Origin: Beverwykella pulmonaria
Taxonomy: Eukaryota; Ascomycota; Dothideomycetes; Pleosporales; Melanommataceae
Direction: 5' to 3'
NCBI GenBank assembly: GCA_001599595.1
Contig: BCHH01000016.1
Coordinates: forward strand, 136,643 to 200,642
Length of the DNA: 64,000 nucleotides
Part shown: one piece after another, positions 32,026 to 41,603 of the stretch
How positions within the stretch are numbered: the first letter of the stretch is position 1
Layout: each line of letters begins with the position of its first letter
Translations under genes and position numbers: made by a program
The notes under the pieces: model-generated
What the model saw: only the letters and a program-made list of their open reading frames with translations
Told to the model about the DNA's origin: nothing
Database searches by the model: none

Positions 32026-33658
32026 ATGAAACGTGTTCTTACTGAAAGCGCACTGGCGGATGCTGGTATTGAGTTCTTTGAACAGGTCGCGACCCTCGAA
32101 GAATTGAAAAGGGAGTGCCCCCAGGCTAGAATACTCGCCCAGTATCTTCTCGATTTCAAGCATATCATTTCCCGTGAGCGTTGGGTATGTAAGCGTTTAG
32201 ACATAGATCAATTACGATATATTTTCTAACTTTGATATTGCGAGAACAGAAGGAATTAGACCATCAAGCCAAAAGCCACTTGTCAGCGACGGAGAGAGAT
32301 CACATCGTGATACCTGAGAAGCTGCCGGATAAGCAACTCCATGTTCACAGGTACAAAAGCTTCGTAGATCGGTACGATATCAGACGCTGTGAGGCAAATT
32401 TCGACCTAGCATCAGTAATTAAGAGGAGGGCAGATAACATCCAGTCAGAAGACGAGGAGCGTTGGGGCGAAGTTATCAAGAACTGTGTTTTCAAAAGGTT
32501 GATTGCACAGACAAGAAAGGGGGAAGGTTCTACGTACGAGCGAAGTGCTGTGAATGTGTTGAAACGATTTAGAGCGTACAAAACTACTCATTCCTCAACT
32601 CGATAACTGGCGCTAATGCAACCAAACAGTGAACTTGAGCATACCTGGTCTTTTGGCAGAAAAGTTCTCCAGGCATATTGTCAACCAACATACTTCGAGC
32701 TGAAGGCACCAAAACCGGATCTTTACTTCAGTTTCCCTGCGTACTTGCAAGGTGATGTCGAGTGCGGGCCTTTGAGCGCGGATGATTATATCCAGAACTT
32801 CAGTGTGACGCGACTAAGTCGGCTGTACGAGGAGTACCTGAAACTCGCTAGGTACGATGAAGATCGAAAGTTCGGCTTCAATCCTAGTCCATGCAAAGCT
32901 TTCCACGCCTTGACTTCCTTCAAAGATCGAACTTGTTTTCCATGGGCTGTTTGTGAGTGGAAGCATCACGGCAAAATCGGTACCCGCGACGAAGATTACC
33001 TGTACTGCCAAGCTGCCAACGGAGCAGCCGTTTGCTTGACGCTGTTCGCCAACGCTGCTGCGGGTGGGCGACCAACTCCAGTACTAGACGACATTCGTCC
33101 CGTTATTTGCATGACGTTCACGGGGCCCAAGAGTAAAGTCTGGGTCGCGTATGTGACCGAGGTTGAAGCTGGTCGCTATAAATATGTATGATGTCTTTAC
33201 TTAACTTCTTTCTCTTGTGCTGATCATTTTAGCGCATGCGTTGTATATGGGAAGGAGACCTAAGTAGTATTTTGGATAACGTCAAGCTGTGTGTAATCAT
33301 TGAGAACCTTCATTTCTGGGCAATGAATCACCTGCGGCCATGGCTTTCTAGCTGTGTTGATCAATGGCGCCAATCAATCGCGGAGATTATGAATGTAGAC
33401 GATGTTGAATCAGATTTGGCGGAATCAGACAGCAGTCTAAACTTTGCATTCCAGCGTGCAGCTACATTGGATGAATTTTTGAACCCAGAGAAGGAAAATT
33501 TGCATGATGACGACAGTTATGAGGACTCTGAAGAAGATGAGGATGAAGAATATAATGAGGATGAGGACGATGAAGAAGAAGAAGAAGAAGAAGAAGAGGA
33601 TGAAGAGGATGAAGAGGATGAAGAGGAAGTTTGTGAAGTTTGCGGTAGCGTTTACTAG
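32026..33658 (+). CDS. Fungal hypothetical protein, possible PD-(D/E)XK fold, long acidic tail
   Basis: Exons 32026-32184, 32250-32533, 32630-33185 and 33233-33658 join in phase to 474 aa. The centre has KPDLYFSFP followed about 90 residues on by FPWAVCEWKHHG, i.e. a PD ... ExK arrangement like the PD-(D/E)XK nuclease-like superfamily, then a conserved YCQAANGAAVCL helix and CMTFTGPKSKVWVAYV. The C-terminal 45 residues are almost all Asp/Glu (DNA-mimic or histone-binding-like), ending in CEVCGSVY. No signal peptide is seen. The family is common in Pleosporales-type genomes without assigned function; nuclease activity is only an inference from the motif spacing. The second intron uses a weaker donor (GTACGA) with a CGCTAAT branch site. 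Confidence 0.68.
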
Positions 33659-33765
33659 TATCTTATAGTTTCAGCCTCCACAAAGTTCAACCCGAGTTCA
33701 AATAGCACTTTTCATTAATCACATTATCGTAGCATGCTACACCGGTTCCAACCTAAACATGCACT

Positions 33766-36501
33766 TCAAACTATGATCTTCTCACTCAACTTCAAATCTC
33801 TCGAACTGAATCCAACATCCACACCAATCTCACCACTTGGCAACCTCCAAGTCTGCGCTTCCGTGTCCCAGAAACTGAGGTCGCGTCGAAGCAAGGGAAA
33901 CGTCACCGTAGCCGTGGCCCCAGCATCCAAGCCGATTTTCTCAAAGCCCCTCAGACTTCGTACTGGTGTACCCTCTCCCGCTTCCGATGGCAAAGAGATA
34001 TATAGCTGTGGCACTGTAGCACCAGATACTCTGCCCGTGTTCTTCACCGTGGCAGTGACATTGACGAGGGTCTCCCAGAGCTCAACATTGCCACCTGGCC
34101 CAACCTTCGCAGTTGCGCTTGGTGTCCTAGCAGTGTTCGATGCGATGGCGCCGATCTTGATATCAGAAAGTTCGAACGTGGTGTAGCTGAGCCCAAACCC
34201 GAATTCATACGCTACACTCTTTTTTTGTGCGTCGAACTCCTTGTAATCAATCAGATTTCCCTCTTTGAAGTCAGCTTGCCACGCGTCTGGATCCGTAGAG
34301 CCTAATAAGGCAGTGCTATTGGCCAAGTTCTTCGAGTAGTCGGATTCCTGGTTAGCGATCGTGTAGGGTAGTTTTCCGGATGGGTTGACATCGCCCCATA
34401 GAATATCGACGATGGAATTCCCGGTCTCCTGCCCTGGCATGTGCGCAGCTAAGATAGCGGTGACATTCGCATTATCCTTCCAAGGGAGGACGTTGGGTGA
34501 GGCACCATGCAAAACCACCACCGTATTCGGACAAAACGCCGCGGTCTTCTGAATGATGGCAGTGGAACTCCACTCCGCAATTAACGTCTTCCTATCATCG
34601 CCCTCGCTGGCCCACGATTTGAGGAATACGATACACACATCAGGCGGGGAGGGCGCGATGTTTCCGAAGCCGTGGTCGAGGATGAAGGTGTTGGATGTTA
34701 TATACTGCACGAGCGCGCCGTAGGATTGCCCTCGCGTTTTGATGGCTTCGAGAGGCGAGATGACGTATGTGAAGCGTCCAGTTCCCGAGCCGCCGCCGAC
34801 TGCGAGAGTACCAATGTCGTAGTTGGAAGATGGGAGGGGACCTTGGGTGTAGTCTGCAGCATCGTTGCCGAAGACACCAATGTTCTTTGGTTGCTTTAGT
34901 GGTAGAGCGTTGTTCATATTTTTAAGTACGACGGTACCGGCAGCACCTAGGGCGCGGATGTGCTTTGCGTGATCTTTACGCACGTCGACGATGGGGCCGA
35001 GGGTAAAGTTGTGCACGTAGTTTGCTACAGGGAAGAAGTTTAGCGTTCCGGTTGACTTGTCGATAGGAGGGTAGCCGGAGTCTTGGCCAAGGAAGAAGTA
35101 CGGTGTCATTACACGGAGGACCATGTCGTCTAGGCGGGAAAGGGCGAGGGAGCCATTTTTGATACCGGTGGTGATATTGCCGCCAAAGTAGGATGGTGAG
35201 CCTGTGGCGAAGTCAAAGCCGCCCTGAGGGCAGTGTTGGCAATCTGTCAAAGTGAATAAGTGAGGTGATGGCTTACAGGCATATCCATATCAAGACCAGC
35301 CTTGATCGCAGGAATACCGCTACGAGTACCACCCCAGTCAGACATCACGTATCCCTGGAAGCCCAATTCCTCTTTCAGTAACCCATTTAGTGCCTTAGAG
35401 TTCTGGCACCCGTACGACCCGTTAATGCGGTTGTACGAGCACATGATACTCGCTGTTCCAGCCTTGAGCGCATTTGCGAAGGGCCAGAGATATGTCTCAT
35501 GCATAGTCTTATCATCCACATTCGATGAAACTGCCTCCACAGTCTTCCCACCCACACTTGACGGATTCCTCTGAACCTCCTGCTCATTAGCAATGTAATG
35601 CTTCGTACAAGCCTGTACGCCCGTCTCCTGAATCCCAATCACAGTCTCCTCGACCAATACCCCAGAAAGATAGCTGTCTGGTGAGAAGCCCTCCCAGTTC
35701 CGGCCTCCGAATGCTGAGCGTCCGAGAGGGCCGACAACAGGACCTAAGATCACGTGAGAGCCTTTTCCTTTGAATTCGGAGGCCATGAGGGCACCGCGTT
35801 CTTTTACCAAGGTGCGATCCCAGGATGCAGCTGCGGAGAGGCCAGCGGAGAAGACGCTGGTGTAGATAGCTTGGCGGATGGCGAGGGGGCCGTCTTGCAG
35901 GCAGAGGCCGGTGAAGTTTAGGCGTGGAATGGGGGCGATGTTGCCAACGCATGGTCCAGGAGTGCCTTTTAAAGTCAGTGAAGCCCTACATTCTAAATTT
36001 ATTTGAAGGAGGTGGATATGAAAGCCTTCGGATTTGTGTCTTGCTCAGGTATGGCTTATCCTGTCACTAGAAAGGAAGAATTCAGACGAAAAGTCGAAAA
36101 TGACTGGATCTCTTGTAGAGGATTAAAGAAACAGTAAAGGCTAGTACATTAGGAGAAAACGATGCATATCTGAAAGTGATAATGTGAAGGACTCTCCCAC
36201 AACGTGCCTGTGACCATCTCGGTCTTCTCCTCCAACGTGAGCTCATCGAGAAAAGCATGTGCCTTTTTCAGAGCATCGTCCCAACCGCCAGCACCTGTTA
36301 TGTTGGCTATAACCCAAAGTCAGCACTCAAACTTGAGACCAACAAGTGGCTGTCGCAAATACCAGCATTTTCAGTGAGGTGGAAATAAGGTTGCTTACGC
36401 GAAGGATACACGGGAGGGCTCGATCCGTATTGCGAGAGCTTATCCTGCGCCACCGAAATTGTGGCGTATGCAAGACATAATAATATTGACGATTGCCGCA
36501 T
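33766..36501 (-). CDS. GH3 beta-glucosidase, secreted
   Basis: Exons 36501-36399, 36306-36208, 35965-35277 and 35223-33766 give 782 aa. It begins with a signal peptide ([19 protein letters not shown]), then the GH3 N-domain ([46 protein letters not shown]) with the nucleophile Asp about residue 277 in VMSDWGG, the GH3-C domain ([10 protein letters not shown] ... [17 protein letters not shown]) and a C-terminal fibronectin III-like domain ([12 protein letters not shown]). GH3 enzymes of this layout release glucose from cello-oligosaccharides or other beta-glucosides. The second junction (36208/35965) needs a GC donor (GCACGT) and a 242-bp intron, both unusual, so that part of the model is less sure. 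It converges with the gene at 32026-33658, about 107 bp apart. Confidence 0.94.
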
Positions 36502-37806
36502 TTTGTAAATGTGAAATTGATTGGATTTGAGCACCAGTCCTGAGTTGGCCTTCTACGCCTTTTATGTGGATTTGGAAACCCCTTGCTAGGAATGAATGCA
36601 CGTTCCCCGCCTTCGCTCCTCCTGACCACGATCATCTGGCGGGAAATTCTCATCGTCGGACTAAGGATCCGCAAGCACGTGTCATGCATGTCTTAAATGC
36701 TGATACTTGGTTCTTTGTACCACTCTGTGCGGAACAGAGCTATCTTTTAGGCTAAGCTGCTCAACTGAAGTACTTCGGCAGATTAGGATGGAATTTCATC
36801 AGTTACTCAAAGAAAGGCTTGCGCGCTCGATGGAAGGAGAAACAGTCTTGTGCTCGAAAATGCTTATACTTCGGTGAAATGAAGTGGTGGCTGAGATGGT
36901 GTTGTGATGCACCGGACGGTAGGGCCAAGCTTGGGATGGTGTTGAAGAACTTGCAGGGGAGGATGTATGCAGGGGTCTAATGCGGGGGAGTGTGCACTAA
37001 TCAAGACCTTACATCACGAGATGCGGGCCAAGATGCTCCGCATATCGCTGGACCTATCAATACTCGTTATGTCTAGCCTAAACGACATTAGGTTTGTACA
37101 ATTCTCTCCGAGGGAGTAATCGAGGCGTACCAAGTTTAACAAGTTGATTTTTTAATATAAGAGCAGAATGAGGCGCGGCTTGATCGATGCTTTGCCGTTG
37201 CATTTGCCTAAGGCATAATTATATTGGAGTAGCTGTAGTATTATTGCAACTTTGAATCATACTTGGATGTAATACACCTCCAAGTCGGAGAGGTTGCAAG
37301 CTTAAATGAAAGTCTATTGGCAGATGTCACAATGCTAGCGTCACAAGGTTGAACAGCAACCGAGGCAGTCAAAGCGAGTGTGAATTTGGCCCGGACTGAT
37401 TTGAAATTATGACCTGCGGCTCGAAATATCAAACTTCATTTTTAATCTCAGTATGTATGCTAGGTATTGCACGACCGAGAATATGACTTGAGCGCAACAA
37501 TCAAACTCCAGGGAATTACTTTAATAATAGTACATTGTAAGCAGGGTGCCACTATAGTACTGACTCACCTACTGTACTATAAATAGCTGGTGTCCTGGGC
37601 TTACAAAGTTTAGCAGGTATGTAGCGATTTGTGTGAAGACTATTCTGATGCTCGTCACTTGCCCTCACTTATTCCCGTACTAAGGTCTTAGCGCGCCGCA
37701 CCGTGTATATTAACACCCAGCCAGGTCGTCTCTACTCGGCACCTAGTTACTTGTAATACAATCCGGTTTCAGCTCTCTACTCTCATAGCTGCCTGTCAGG
37801 CTAACG
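36502..37806. other. Promoter region of the GH3 gene and AT-rich spacer
   Basis: No gene supported. The first 500 bp should hold the GH3 promoter (a GGCTAA motif is listed). The rest leads into the pogo-like relics. Confidence 0.5.
36750..36755 (+). promoter_or_regulatory. GGCTAA motif, possible XlnR-type site
   Basis: About 250 bp upstream of the GH3 start; matches the GGCTAR core also found upstream of GH11. Short motif, may be chance. Confidence 0.25.
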
Positions 37807-37883
37807 TATTCGATAAGCGAGCCGTCCAGACAAGCGAACCGTCCACTTCACCAAAAAAAGCGACGCGTCAACCATTAACAACT

Positions 37884-38300
37884 ATGCGACGACAACAGAA
37901 CGCGCAATTAATCCACAGCGAATGCATGGTTTCTCTTAATATTTTGGCTATCGATCGACATCAACTTAAAAGCGAGCGACGTGCTATTGCGACGTATAAT
38001 GTACCCAGAGACACGCTGAAGGATCAACACGCTGGAACGACTGCACGACGCGATTGTGAGCCTAATTCAAAGAAGTTCATTAAGCTCGAGGAATCAGTTA
38101 TTACTCAACACATATTTGACCTAGATTCGCAAAGATTTCCGCCTAGATTGAGCGAGGTGTGAGATACGGTCAACAAACTACTTGCTCAGCGCGCTACAAC
38201 TTTGACAAAACTAGTTTCTAGATGGGCGTCGTCTCAACAAAAATAGTTGTTACAAGCTCTACGAGATTCAATCAGCTAAAAGCTTTACAAACAGGCAATC
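37884..38300 (+). pseudogene. Pogo-like transposase, N-terminal fragment
   Basis: The frame 37884-38162 begins MRRQQNAQ and contains YNVPRDTLKDQHAG (psq-type helix-turn-helix) and LEESVITQHIFDLDS-RFPPRLSEV (start of the CENP-B-type HTH), then a stop, after which VNKLLAQR continues. The DDE core is missing. The matching end of the same protein, CSRCKETSHNIRMC and a stop, occurs at about 39059-39105. Confidence 0.82.
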
Positions 38301-38339
38301 GCAAATGGGCCACAGTAATCTAAGGTGTCAACACTTGTA

Positions 38340-39000
38340 GACTACTGTTAAGGGCGGGTCCCGGATCCTATGGCGTCGTCACGTAACAGGTAGGGCTGAG
38401 TTCGTCCTAGGTGATGGAGGGTGAGAGAGGTGAATACAAAGTAGACGTCGAAGCAGGGAAAGGGTAACATGATAGACAATATGTTTCTGACGAGCGAGAG
38501 GCTTCACGGTGAGCGGCGTCAATGTCAGAACAGATGTATGCAGCGGATACAATTTAAGAATTGACTATGAAGACTATCTAGAATATTCGTGAAGTTTATA
38601 TATTCGACTGTATCTGTTCGCCAAACATGGATGTGTGGATCTGTGGATCTGTGGTTCACAGATCCAACAGATCCACTAATCCATTCTGATTTGCTGGCCA
38701 ATGGTACTGTGGCTTGCAGTATCATGTCGGTTTGATTCACTAGCTGATGCCGGTTTGACTCGCTAGCCGATGGTGGGGCATCGTCCCCCATGCCGTGGTC
38801 GGTCTCATGACCTTTTATCGGATTGCCCGTCACGCTACTGTTGCAGACAGTATAACTGGTCGTCAGTAGTTCCTGAGTTGCGTTGGTAACAATTTGCAAC
38901 AAAGCGTAGAGCACGCAAAAGAAAGCAGATATAGAAGCAAGTAACCCTACAGCATAGAGCGCTAATATAATTGCTCTAAAGGACGTTGATACGCATCTTG
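38340..39000. repeat. Unidentified insertion inside pogo relic 1, LTR-like start
   Basis: Begins with TGTTAAGGGCGGGTCCCGGA at 38346, resembling the TGTTA start of a retroelement LTR, and includes short GTGGATCT repeats and GGTTTGA-TCACTAGC duplicates near 38630-38770. No retroelement gene is present and no target duplication was found; the nature is uncertain. Confidence 0.35.
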
Positions 39001-39284
39001 AGGGTGAAATGCGTCAAGGTAGAGAGGGCTTAAGTAGCAACACGGCTTAGTGGACACACTGCAGCCGCTGCAAAGAAACAAGTCACAATATTCGTATGTG
39101 TTAGGTGCAGAAACTACTATAGATCAATTTGCAAATTGTAAATAGTCTATATCTTCTCGCGTTGTAGGGTTATCTTATTTTGGAGTCGTAAAATACTGGT
39201 GGGCCGACGGCTCACTTGTCCGGACGACTCGCTTATTGAATAAAGTTTTGATTCATTATGGAGTGATTGTTGAGATATTAAGCG

Positions 39285-40195
39285 TATTTTATAAGTGAGT
39301 GGCCCACCTCAGGAACTTTTTGCAACGCATCACCTACCAACTACGATGGCTCAACCAACTACTCACCGATTGCCCTGCAACGAAGCAGATATAGTCCTTG
39401 CTATCTCAGCTATCAACCAAGCCCAAATTAGAAGCGTGCGACGCGTTGTCTCAACGTATAATGTCCCCTGATCAACCCTCCGCCACCGACGCGCTGATAT
39501 AGCTGCGGGATGGTGGGAAGGTTGGCAAAAGCTTTACCACGCATTTTAAACGACCGTACAACTGGCAGAGAGCTCTACGTAGGGACCCTAAGATAATAAG
39601 GGACTGTTTTAAGCGTGTATAGCGTACAAAGGCTTAGAGACTCACTGGGTATCTCAAACACCAAGCAACGCGCATAAGCTAGAGGCTCAGTCATCTCTAG
39701 TATGTGAGAGGATTTGAAGGCACGTAAGCTCATCACCTACATTAGTTTTTGCAGTCGCTCGACTAGCTTACCAAGGGCGCTGAGAGAATGGTCCATGAGC
39801 TAGTGTTGCTGCGCGACCAGGTCTCAACCCTTCAGAAGGCTAATGAGACCACCACAAAACGTAGAGAGCATGAAGGGAAACGGATACAGAAGCAAGGGAG
39901 CTTAATAGTAGCAGAAGGTGCAGAGATAGTCTCTCAGAGAGAGGCTGAGCAGCAGCTAGTGTGTGAAAGGTGTCAAGATGCAGCGTAATCAGGTATAAGT
40001 CAAAGGGCTACAGCGCGCTATAGCCGTTGCAAAGAGCCTGGGCACAACTCACGAATATGTAAAAAGGGTACTGTAGATTCTAATTAACCTTAAATAGTTG
40101 TTATATTGATACCGGTAGTATTTAAATGTACAGTTGAAGTATGTGGTTGTAAAGGTCGATAAAGTTGGTGAGGTGGGCCACTCGCTTGTAAAGTA
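39285..40195 (+). mobile_element. Pogo-like DNA transposon relic 2, internally deleted
   Basis: The ends match in inverted orientation over about 37 bp (TATTTTATAAGTGAGTGGCC from 39285; reversed right end TACTTTACAAGCGAGTGGCC from 40195) with TA borders. The three differences in the first 20 bases are all C-to-T, the RIP signature. It is 911 bp long, too short for a full element. Confidence 0.82.
39345..40067 (+). pseudogene. Pogo-like transposase relic, N- and C-terminal parts only
   Basis: It starts with ATG then AQPTTHRLPCNEADIVL and SVRRVVSTYNVP (psq-type HTH), followed by a stop where an Arg codon is expected. The C-terminus at 39788-39988 reads MVHELVLLRDQVSTLQKAN and a Lys/Arg/Gln-rich helix, ending in a zinc knuckle (SRCKEPGHNSRICKK) after another stop. 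This head and tail are typical of fungal pogo/Fot1-type transposases; the DDE domain is deleted. Confidence 0.8.
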
Positions 40196-41603
40196 CGTTA
40201 ATTAGATTTGTATGCTTTCGCCTTGTTATCTGCAATACAGTGGTTGCTACATTAAGCTGTCGACACATTTGTGTTTAGTAAATATTCATGATGTTGCGAG
40301 GTATATGACACCGCCTGAGAGCCCGAGAAGTCCTACGGGACTCGGATGTGTCGCTTTGGAGACTTCTTTATTTGTTCGGGTTTGTTTAAGCGCCGAGGAA
40401 GCCGTTCTGCTTCCGCAACTTAGCCTAAATTTGCTGCACAAGCTTTTGCATCATCCGCAGCGTGCGGGCAGCAGACGCAACTTGTATTGCTGATGGTATG
40501 TAGAGAGTAGTGTTGTGTTGGGATCCAACAGGATATTGCTCCTACAGGGAGAATACTGCGCTTAAGGTGGTGGGTGTAGATGCAGAGGTCAAAATACAGG
40601 ATGGCAGAGCTCCAAGCGACAGCCGAGTCAGCAGCCGAGCTAAGTTGTCGAAGGACGTGCATATACTCCCTGTCCCCAGCTCTGGCGGCCAGAAAGCGGG
40701 GCAATATTGTAGCCGTAAAGATCTGTTTTGCAAGTAATAAGTGTTCCAATAGAAAGCTTCTTGATGATGATATACTACCTATGTAAAAAGTGCCCACTAG
40801 ACAACAGCCCACAGTAGAAAAAGCCTTACACACCTCTTCTTAAAACTATTTGGGTATTACAATATAGGACTGCGTTTTACTCTACTTTGACGCCTTTTCA
40901 AAGAGGACTTTGACTCGTTGGTCGACTAACACAAACACCTCATCTCTTGCAGCAGGTTACAGACATGGTTTCAGCACCTGCTTGTAGCCGCCGAGCCGCT
41001 ACGCCACAAATGCCCGACGAAGCAAAGGCTAAGAGGCAAGCGTCGTTAGGTCTGTGCGTTAAGCGCCTAAATCAAAACCAACACCAGGTGAACCACTTGG
41101 TGCTACTTTGTCGATCCTTCTACAGGCGTCAAGGGCTTGTCCCTTGGCGGTCTCCACTGCGGCGTAGTTGTCGCTGCTCCTCATAGACTCCGCCGCACCC
41201 GGCCGTCTTTACTAGTAGCCATCGCGCCCGCCAAAAGATCTTATGGCATCCGGCCGAGCCTTGTTTTCCTAATTCTCATTACTCTTTCCTTCCCTCTACA
41301 CATATACCACTCAGTTCGACGAGTACTATCAAGCTCGCAGTACCTATCCTACGCCTAATTCAGCATTCTGTTTCCTTAACCAAGCACGCGGGCCCGTGCT
41401 TCCCTTAATTCAGCATTTCATTTGCAACTGTTCTATATAAACATTTACGACTCACATCGACTTTAATCATCAAACAACACAGTACCAAGTGCTACCACAG
41501 ATACTTTTTTTTTCCTACACACTAGCAACACTTTGCACCGCCTACCGTCAAGTCAGTGGAATCAGCAGGCCTGGTACTCCGCTCGTTTTATTCTCGACGA
41601 ATC
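40196..41603. other. Spacer and promoter of the second DUF3176 gene
   Basis: Frames on both strands at 40212-41358 show no known domain. The last 250 bp are listed as promoter. Confidence 0.45.
41350..41445 (+). promoter_or_regulatory. Likely core promoter of the DUF3176 gene
   Basis: TATATAAA at 41434-41441, about 165 bp before the start codon. Just upstream are an imperfect palindrome (AGCACGCGGGCCCGTGCT, 41383-41400) and a direct repeat of TAATTCAGCATT on both sides of it. The role of the palindrome as a binding site is inferred. Confidence 0.45.

Larger units (their letters stand above)
37807..39242 (+). mobile_element. Pogo-like DNA transposon relic 1
   Basis: The left end (TATTCGATAAGCGAGCCGTC from 37807) is matched by the reverse complement of the right end (TATTCAATAAGCGAGTCGTC, ending at 39242), with TA at both outer borders as expected for pogo/Tc1 insertion. 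Each end contains an internal repeat of GCGAxCCGTCC. Inside are the transposase N-terminus and the last zinc knuckle, but the catalytic middle is gone, replaced by unrelated sequence (about 38340-39000). Confidence 0.8.

Noticed and set aside
33530..33640. GAA/GAT microsatellite as a stand-alone repeat
   Set aside because: It is the in-frame coding sequence of the acidic tail of the 32026-33658 gene.
38525..38914. 129-aa minus frame
   Set aside because: Inside the repeat insertion in pogo relic 1; no signal peptide, domain or conserved pattern.
40212..41358. Overlapping frames on both strands
   Set aside because: No domain, no splice support, repeat-rich surroundings.
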